A DNA stretch of 30,268 nt from a virus: the IMG/VR virus record IMGVR_UViG_3300018424_000137, positions 1-30,268 of that record; one strand, given 5' to 3'. The position numbers and the translations under genes were made by a program. This document shows positions 25,467 through 30,268 of the stretch, one piece after another. The notes beneath the pieces are model-generated. The model made no database searches. It was not told the origin of the DNA and saw nothing but the letters and a program-made list of their open reading frames with translations. Each line of letters opens with the position of its first letter. Within the stretch, counting starts at the first letter, position 1.

Positions 25467-26401
25467 TTTCTTCTTCCTGCTTTTGCACGATTATAAGCTT
25501 CAATTTCTTCTGGGGTTGGTGATTGATCATATGCCTTAATAAAACCTGACCTTCTTTTACTACCTAAGTGTAGATCATCATCAACGTTAGGATCTCTAGA
25601 AGTAAGCATATTCCACACCTCTGCCATTGACTGAATTCCTCTTTTGCGCCAAGAGCTAGTAGTACCAAACGGATTTTTTGCTGTAGCAGCAGCTTGCGCC
25701 GGTGTAAGACCGTTAAAAAAGACGTCATCAAGAACACCTTCCTCGTGATATAACTCTGAATAGCAATCATCATCCCTATCTGGAGTTATTCCAAAAAAAT
25801 CCATTTCATCATTTCCGCCTTTAGTTACCTGTTTGTAGTATACGCCTTGATTAGCCGGATCATTAATTTTAGAGTTAATAACGTTATTAATAACTGCTGT
25901 ATTGCCACCTTCAAAATCTGTTGTTATCCCAGCAGGGGCCAAAGGAGCTATAACTTCACAATAATAAAAGATCAGGTCAAACATCAAGTCGCCAATTCCT
26001 CTATTTTGACTTGACCGGTCAGTATAGACTGAGCTAACTGAATATGTATTTGGTATACATTTAGCATCATGCCAATATCTTATTTCTCCATATTCGTCTT
26101 CGCCAACTGCATCGCCGTATTCTTCATCACTCATTCCTTTAAGTCTTTGCTCTACGTTAGGGTCTAATGATCTCAATGGGTGTCCTTGTAGTTGACCGGT
26201 CAGCTTGGTCAAGGTCGCTGATGCAATTAAATCTTGCCCGTTAAAAAGATCAAGTATTGTGATATCTTCATTGCCACCATCTACAGTTTCTTGATATCTT
26301 AAAGACAGATTAGGCAATGCTGCTAGCAGACTATCATGTTCAGTAGTCTCTAGTATTATCTTTCTGATTGATTCTCTGATAAGTTTTCTTAATAAGTTCA
26401 T
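25463..26401 (-). CDS. GNAT-like protein with LIRE N-terminus, possible internal virion protein
   Basis: This 312-residue protein starts with LLRKLIRESIRKIILE (3-18), an amphipathic helix with I/L-x-E sites at its end, like the capsid-targeting leaders of T4 internal proteins. Residues about 30-75 are strand-rich. The SQNRGIG motif (131-137), with a preceding VSSVYTD strand, resembles acetyl-CoA motif A of GNAT enzymes and is followed by a long hydrophobic helix and GITTDFEGG. GITPDRDDDC (204-213) matches the TATPFDDQDDC of the protein at 2322-3563, so the two are probable paralogues. The C-terminal ~90 residues are unique. No good Shine-Dalgarno is visible. Activity and substrate are unknown; delivery into the host with the DNA is a possibility, not shown. 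Confidence 0.75.
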   Translation of the reverse strand: MNLLRKLIRESIRKIILETTEHDSLLAALPNLSLRYQETVDGGNEDITILDLFNGQDLIASATLTKLTGQLQGHPLRSLDPNVEQRLKGMSDEEYGDAVGEDEYGEIRYWHDAKCIPNTYSVSSVYTDRSSQNRGIGDLMFDLIFYYCEVIAPLAPAGITTDFEGGNTAVINNVINSKINDPANQGVYYKQVTKGGNDEMDFFGITPDRDDDCYSELYHEEGVLDDVFFNGLTPAQAAATAKNPFGTTSSWRKRGIQSMAEVWNMLTSRDPNVDDDLHLGSKRRSGFIKAYDQSPTPEEIEAYNRAKAGRRK

Positions 26402-26525
26402 TTAGTTTATTTATTTTTTGTTTAAAATCATTTTTGTATATGTCAAAATACATAAAACAAACAGCAAAAAATATAATAAAATAAACTATATTAAAATTCT
26501 TTATTATATTTTTATAGCTGTTCAT
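26340..26525 (-). CDS. Possible small one-helix membrane protein
   Basis: This 61-codon frame encodes a hydrophobic segment at 13-27 (IVYFIIFFAVCFMYF) followed by a Lys-rich tail, a shape seen in small phage inner-membrane proteins. It fills the gap between the coiled-coil protein and the GNAT-like gene. Against it: no Shine-Dalgarno, extreme AT composition that produces Phe/Ile/Tyr codons by chance, and a 62-base overlap with the GNAT-like gene in another frame. It may be non-coding. Confidence 0.3.
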   Translation of the reverse strand: MNSYKNIIKNFNIVYFIIFFAVCFMYFDIYKNDFKQKINKLNELIKKTYQRINQKDNTRDY

Positions 26526-26536
26526 TTTAAAGCTGA

Positions 26537-26779
26537 TTAAAGACGCTGTCCTAGTTTAGGATTCCATAATGCTAATTTTTTACGAAGATCATGATCAACT
26601 AAACTGACTGGTTTTTTTGATAATTCTTCCAGTGCTTTAATTTTATCAGACGCGTCTTTAAGTAATTTTGATAGCTCAGCAACTTTATCTTCCAAAGCTT
26701 TAATTTCTTTACTGTGATCAACAACTTTAGCTTTTGCTGTTGATGTTGCTGTTGCTGTTGAATTTTTTGATAATGCCAT
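26537..26779 (-). CDS. Small coiled-coil protein
   Basis: This is an 80-residue protein. An Ala/Thr/Ser-rich linker (7-17) leads into a regular coiled coil at about 23-56 (EIKALEDKVAELSKLLKD and on), then a short basic tail ending in LWNPKLGQRL. ATG at 26779 is chosen because AGGAG stands 8 bases upstream. The longer frame back to 26875 runs through the opposite-strand promoter and gene start and has no Shine-Dalgarno of its own. Small phage coiled coils act as whisker, fibre or assembly oligomerisation parts; the function here is unknown. It is transcribed divergently from the zincin-like gene. Confidence 0.7.
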   Translation of the reverse strand: MALSKNSTATATSTAKAKVVDHSKEIKALEDKVAELSKLLKDASDKIKALEELSKKPVSLVDHDLRKKLALWNPKLGQRL

Positions 26780-26811
26780 AACAATTTCTCCTATTAAATG
26801 TTTTGTGCAAT

Positions 26812-26819
26812 TATAAATA
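26812..26819 (+). promoter_or_regulatory. T4-type late promoter of the plus-strand gene
   Basis: The plus strand reads TATAAATA exactly, 36 bases before the ATG at 26855. Predicted start near 26825 leaves a leader of about 30 bases holding the AAAGGAGG Shine-Dalgarno. This is the only gene in the window transcribed rightward. Confidence 0.7.
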
Positions 26820-26854
26820 TTATTTAAGAACCAAAAGTTCACAAAGGAGGTAAC

Positions 26855-27193
26855 ATGAAACCGATCATCATTCAAAATAGTAAAATACCAGTCTATTTGT
26901 CGCTATTTATCAGCATTAGCGCAATTACACTTTTTCCTTTTATAATCTCGCGTGATGAAATGAGTGAAACCACAATAAGACATGAATGTATTCACATAGA
27001 ACAACAACGTGAACTCTGGGTCATTCCTTTTTATTTGTTATATGGTTTTTATTGGCTTAAAGGAAAGTGGTCAGGAATGTCAAATGATGATGCTTACATG
27101 AATATTCCATTTGAAAAAGAAGCTTATCGAAAAATGTATGACCCAAAATATTTAGAAAAAAGAAAAAGATTTGCTTGGCGTCAGTACCTTTAA
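26855..27193 (+). CDS. HExxH zincin-like small membrane-associated protein
   Basis: This 112-residue protein has an N-terminal hydrophobic segment at about 12-32 (membrane anchor or signal), then HECIH at 43-47, an HExxH metalloprotease motif, followed by EQQRELW and a second hydrophobic stretch WVIPFYLLYGFYW (55-67). The PFEKEAYRK segment (85-93) offers a Glu as third zinc ligand. The combination of HE-x-IH-x-x-QQ-x-E, an FYLLY stretch and a late FE-x-EAY is known from short uncharacterised bacterial membrane proteins. The Shine-Dalgarno AAAGGAGG is near perfect. The stop overlaps the stop of the convergent gene at 27190. Late timing plus membrane location would fit a lysis or envelope role, but that is inference. 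Confidence 0.8.
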   Translation: MKPIIIQNSKIPVYLSLFISISAITLFPFIISRDEMSETTIRHECIHIEQQRELWVIPFYLLYGFYWLKGKWSGMSNDDAYMNIPFEKEAYRKMYDPKYLEKRKRFAWRQYL

Positions 27194-27723
27194 ATCCACT
27201 CGTCGCTAAAGCTATCTTCTTCAATATCAGGTGTCCATCCCGGGCTGTATCTTTGAATTGCAGCATCGTTTAACTCACCCACGTATCTGCCATCATACAG
27301 GTCTTGGATGTCGATGATATGTGTAAAAGGTGCAAAACCAGCACGAGGTGTTCTTAAAAGATTAAGTACTTCGCCCACCAAGTCTTCGTTTTCTTGATAA
27401 TGCTCCTGTCCCAAAGAGCTATCAAATCTCTTTTGCTTAACAACAAGCCTTGCGCCGTTTGGAGACCTAGGGGGCTCAGGTATTTCTATATGTGTTTCAT
27501 AAGCGTCTAAGATATCACCAAACAATTGTCTAAATGTAGGTGTAGAAAAGTCTGGGTTTTGTATAAAAGTAAAAAAATATCCATCAGGTCCGGGTTGCTG
27601 ATATATGCTAATGGCTCTCATGCCTGGCTTTTTTAAATGATGCGGAAAGTTAACTGGATATGACTCAGCGCTATTAATTGACTCAGATATCAACTTTCTT
27701 AATTGTGACCTAGTTATTTTCAC
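27190..27723 (-). CDS. Unknown protein with KITRSQLRKLISE N-terminus, possible internal virion protein
   Basis: This 177-residue protein starts at a GTG at 27723 whose bases overlap the TGA of the preceding gene (GTGA), with GGGAG upstream. A longer frame to 27801 would lie entirely within that gene and is rejected. The first 14 residues (KITRSQLRKLISE) match the leader shared with the proteins at 25131 and 25463 and end in an I-x-E site. The body is mixed alpha/beta with no motif I recognise: a PGPDGYFFTFIQNPDF region at 44-59, a Pro-rich PEPPRSPNG at 82-90, and an acidic C-terminus ending in DEWI. It is probably co-translated with the exported protein upstream and ends against the convergent zincin-like gene. 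Confidence 0.72.
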   Translation of the reverse strand: MKITRSQLRKLISESINSAESYPVNFPHHLKKPGMRAISIYQQPGPDGYFFTFIQNPDFSTPTFRQLFGDILDAYETHIEIPEPPRSPNGARLVVKQKRFDSSLGQEHYQENEDLVGEVLNLLRTPRAGFAPFTHIIDIQDLYDGRYVGELNDAAIQRYSPGWTPDIEEDSFSDEWI

Positions 27724-28331
27724 TGTATTTTTACTCCCAACCAAAGGCCCTTTGCTGCTTGTCTGACGTAGCCTTCTAAAAGATGTGCAGGAATAATCCA
27801 CTTAAGCGGTTTTTGCTCAGGCATTACTCTCATATCTATTCTGCCTTGTGTCATTGTGATACGAGTTTCTTGTTGTTTTATATAGTTAATCTGACCCCTG
27901 TCAGATACTGTAGAAGTACTTGCAAGGGTCATGTCTGGGTTAAACAATAGCATTTGCACTACTGTTTCATGATCGTCAATTGTGATAATCGTTTCAACTA
28001 GCATATGATTGTTTTGATTAGCACACTTCTTTGCGTCTAACAGGTAATTGCAATTGTCATATGCATAGCTGATTGTGTCTTTGTCGTATACTTTGACAAT
28101 TGTTTTTTGTCCAAGCCGATCCCATGTTCCGCGTTCGTTAATGATTTTGCCGTCTTTCCAGTATGTGCTATTATAAGCATAGACAGACTTACTCCCTATA
28201 GTCCCTTCTGTTTCAGCAGATACATTTACGATCTTTGGCGTTGATATATACACCTCTAGCCCACTGTGTTCTTCTACGATAATTGTCGTTTGTGCAATTG
28301 CTATTAATGTCATTAAAATATAAAACATCAT
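27720..28331 (-). CDS. Exported protein of unknown function with signal peptide
   Basis: This 203-residue protein has a hydrophobic N-terminus (FYILMTLIAIAQ, 3-14) that reads as a Sec signal peptide, with possible cleavage after AQ or nearby. The mature part is strand-rich, with two Cys (94, 103) that could form a disulfide in the periplasm, and ends in a segment at 177-203 with aromatic and hydrophobic residues. No known family is recognised. ATG at 28331 or the adjacent ATG at 28328 may be used; GGGG lies 13-16 bases upstream, inside the end of the preceding gene. Export suggests an action on the infected cell envelope (lysis, superinfection exclusion or similar) rather than a virion part, but no direct evidence decides. 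Confidence 0.7.
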   Translation of the reverse strand: MMFYILMTLIAIAQTTIIVEEHSGLEVYISTPKIVNVSAETEGTIGSKSVYAYNSTYWKDGKIINERGTWDRLGQKTIVKVYDKDTISYAYDNCNYLLDAKKCANQNNHMLVETIITIDDHETVVQMLLFNPDMTLASTSTVSDRGQINYIKQQETRITMTQGRIDMRVMPEQKPLKWIIPAHLLEGYVRQAAKGLWLGVKIQ

Positions 28332-28333
28332 TT

Positions 28334-30268
28334 TTAATCTATTTCCCCTTCATTTAACATTTTTGGCATTCTAATGTCTCCTGATGCCAGAGCTTGAAAA
28401 TGTGTTCCAAACTCAGAGTATACTCCCGGGTTGACTTCAATGTCAAATTCTTTGTATACTTGGATCGGTATCTCCGTAATTGCTCTAAATGTTGCTACAT
28501 ATTCATTGTAAGGCATGCCGTAACCTGGAATTCCCTTCAAGCCGTTCGAATAAGACAGATTTAATTGTGTTCCTAAATAGTTAAAAATGTGACCAACACG
28601 TGGAATGCTAGAAGTCGTTCCGGTTTGGACACTATAAGGAACTCTTCCATCGTCTACGTATTTCATTGCTAAAATTAAGTCTCTTATCATTGCACGATAA
28701 AGATCAGGTTTGAATTTAATAAGTGGGTGCAATATTTTAAGAGCGTCTTCCATTATTTTATTAAAAAACAACGCTGATAAAAAAGGCGGATATAACAATG
28801 CATTATAGTTGTTTTGTTGTACAGACTCTGGGTTCCAATTCATTAATTTGATCTGATCATACCCATCTTCAATTATATCAAGCTTAGAAAGGGCGTCCAT
28901 TTGGCTTTCTTTGCCCATGTAATTAGCTACGGCAAATATTTTATATGCAGCTTTGTCAGGTCTGCTTGAAATACTATCTATCATTGTTTTGTAAGTTTCC
29001 TTAACGTCCTCAGGCTTATTCATGTAACGAATAAAATATTTAATCTCTTCTGCTGGATCTGGTATCCAATTCATTTGTTGTACAACACCACTATCGAGTA
29101 ATTCTTTTCTAAATGGAGTCAATATTCTGCACAATTCTGTATAGTACTTTGTAAATTCAGCTATAGCTTTAGATGTACCGATATCAAATCCTGGTATTTC
29201 GTGCAATACAGGCAATAGATCTCTAAAAACATAATTGTATTGCGTGCGTGATCTCATAAGTGCATCTGTTGCAAGATGAATTAATTCTATTGCTTTAGGA
29301 GGTAGCTCATATTCACCTTTAATATGACCCACTATATGAGAGTGCAGTTTAGGTAAAAGATTTGCTGCTAATTCTAATTTGTCGCCGGCGAGACGAGTGT
29401 TTACTTTAGATCCTAAGCTTTCCGCACTTTCAAAAGTTTCTTCCATGATAGGTAAAAATTTATCTAAAATATATTTTTTAACTTTAACGCTACTATTTCC
29501 ATGATCAAGCATATTTTTCATGGCACCCATTAATTCCTTAAGAGCCGGAGACATTTGCTTGGACTCAGGCGTAAGATAGAACCCAAATATTTCTTGAATT
29601 CTATCATCTAAAACATCATCGAATTTACCGGCAAGTATCATTTCCTCAAGTGCGCGGTGAGCTGTTCCGACCTGATAAGCTCCTGATGTCAAGCGCTTCA
29701 AAGACTCTGCAATTGCTGGAATTAGCCATGGCAATTCGTGATTGTAGATAATTCCTTCCATGTTGTCCGTTACTTTAGAAATAAGCAACTTACAAATTTC
29801 TGGATTATAAGCTACAGATGAAGCGAACATATTGACAAAAAGATTTAGAGATCCTCCTGCAGATCTAAATTGTGATTTTGGCACAAAATCCCACTTATTG
29901 TCATTAGTCATTGGTGGTTCAAGAAGGCCTCTCATTTCATAGTCAGTTTTTAACTTTTCGATCATTGCGCCTTTCTTAGCTTTTGAGTCTTCTGAATGAG
30001 GATCAAAAAGAAGGTCATCTGTTAGCGTAAGATATCCAATATTTTCTTTGATTTTTTTACTTACTTCTGTGTGAGCTGCACCGATTAGTGATATAACGAT
30101 ATAGGGAAACATTCCCTCTGTTGCAAGTTCTGACTGAGCCATTCCACTGTCTTTAACACGCGGAACGTTTCTCATGTAGATATAGTCCAAAACAGCCGGG
30201 CCTAGATGTGTACTTCTTAAAATGTTCATTGTAAAAGCCATGCGGTCATTAGGTTCTGCTAGTGTCTC
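28334..30268 (-). CDS. Large helical protein of unknown function (5' end cut by window)
   Basis: The frame is open to the right edge of the window. The first in-frame ATG (30241) has no Shine-Dalgarno, and the codons before it read as protein (ETLAEPNDRMAFT), so the gene most likely starts outside. At least 644 residues are visible. They are mostly predicted helix, with many Leu/Met/Lys positions and a few Gly/Pro breaks, and a more polar end (LASGDIRMPKMLNEGEID). I see no transmembrane segment and no catalytic motif. It ends 2 bases before the exported protein gene, whose Shine-Dalgarno lies in its last codons, so they form one operon. A structural or injected protein is possible. Confidence 0.75.
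   Translation of the reverse strand, partial: ETLAEPNDRMAFTMNILRSTHLGPAVLDYIYMRNVPRVKDSGMAQSELATEGMFPYIVISLIGAAHTEVSKKIKENIGYLTLTDDLLFDPHSEDSKAKKGAMIEKLKTDYEMRGLLEPPMTNDNKWDFVPKSQFRSAGGSLNLFVNMFASSVAYNPEICKLLISKVTDNMEGIIYNHELPWLIPAIAESLKRLTSGAYQVGTAHRALEEMILAGKFDDVLDDRIQEIFGFYLTPESKQMSPALKELMGAMKNMLDHGNSSVKVKKYILDKFLPIMEETFESAESLGSKVNTRLAGDKLELAANLLPKLHSHIVGHIKGEYELPPKAIELIHLATDALMRSRTQYNYVFRDLLPVLHEIPGFDIGTSKAIAEFTKYYTELCRILTPFRKELLDSGVVQQMNWIPDPAEEIKYFIRYMNKPEDVKETYKTMIDSISSRPDKAAYKIFAVANYMGKESQMDALSKLDIIEDGYDQIKLMNWNPESVQQNNYNALLYPPFLSALFFNKIMEDALKILHPLIKFKPDLYRAMIRDLILAMKYVDDGRVPYSVQTGTTSSIPRVGHIFNYLGTQLNLSYSNGLKGIPGYGMPYNEYVATFRAITEIPIQVYKEFDIEVNPGVYSEFGTHFQALASGDIRMPKMLNEGEID

Noticed and set aside
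26441-26446. Perfect minus-strand TTGACA as a -35 promoter element for the GNAT-like gene
   Set aside because: No acceptable -10 hexamer stands 16-18 bases downstream (TAAACA at best).
26715-26765. Repeated TTGCTG-type triplets, giving a Gln-rich reading frame
   Set aside because: They encode the Ala/Thr-rich linker of the coiled-coil protein in the correct frame; the Gln-rich frame has no ribosome binding site.
27724-27801. N-terminal extension of the 177-residue protein to the ATG at 27801
   Set aside because: It lies inside the exported-protein gene in another frame; the GTG at 27723 has a GTGA overlap, a Shine-Dalgarno and matches the shared leader motif at residue 1.

Overview
This window is a contiguous piece of a contractile-tailed phage genome of the T4 superfamily. 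The evidence is a run of recognisable T4-type genes: gp13, gp14 and gp15 neck/completion proteins, gp18-type tail sheath (two tandem copies), gp19-type tail tube, a gp26/T4_baseplate-family protein, a tape-measure-like protein, a LysM baseplate protein, a hub-like protein and a gp32 single-stranded-DNA-binding protein. The DNA is AT-rich, genes are tightly packed, and exact or near copies of the T4 late promoter core TATAAATA lie before some genes. Divergence from T4, sheaths of about 1,000 residues and a family A polymerase point to a distant, probably environmental (marine-type) relative. The host cannot be read from the window.

Layout, following transcription (nearly everything is on the minus strand, so from right to left). 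30268-25131: accessory block with a large unknown protein (5' end cut by the window edge), an exported protein, proteins sharing an N-terminal L-[RK]-x-L-I-x-E motif, a small coiled-coil protein, a GNAT-like protein and a Cys/Lys-rich small protein. One gene in this block (26855-27193, HExxH zincin-like) is on the plus strand behind its own late promoter. 25072-22042: neck and tail-completion genes 13, 14 and 15. 21984-15335: two sheath genes and the tail tube, closed by a hairpin terminator. 15251-14210: gp26-like gene followed by a second frame that appears to be reached by a programmed frameshift at a T7 tract, in the tail-chaperone position. 14178-4693: tape measure, a small helical protein, a 1,168-residue structural protein, a LysM protein and a 1,183-residue hub-like protein. 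4655-2322: a compact family A DNA polymerase and a second GNAT-like protein. 2290-1364: a self-contained gp32 unit with promoter, heptad-repeat leader, gene and terminator. 1320-1: an Ala/Gly-rich helical protein cut by the window edge.

Neck, sheath, tube, chaperone, tape measure and baseplate genes would build the tail. The proteins with the LIxE motif look like head-internal proteins targeted to and matured in the prohead. gp32 and the small polymerase belong to DNA metabolism and sit unusually inside the late block. No gap exceeds about 140 bases. I saw no tRNA, rRNA, CRISPR array, insertion sequence or integrase.
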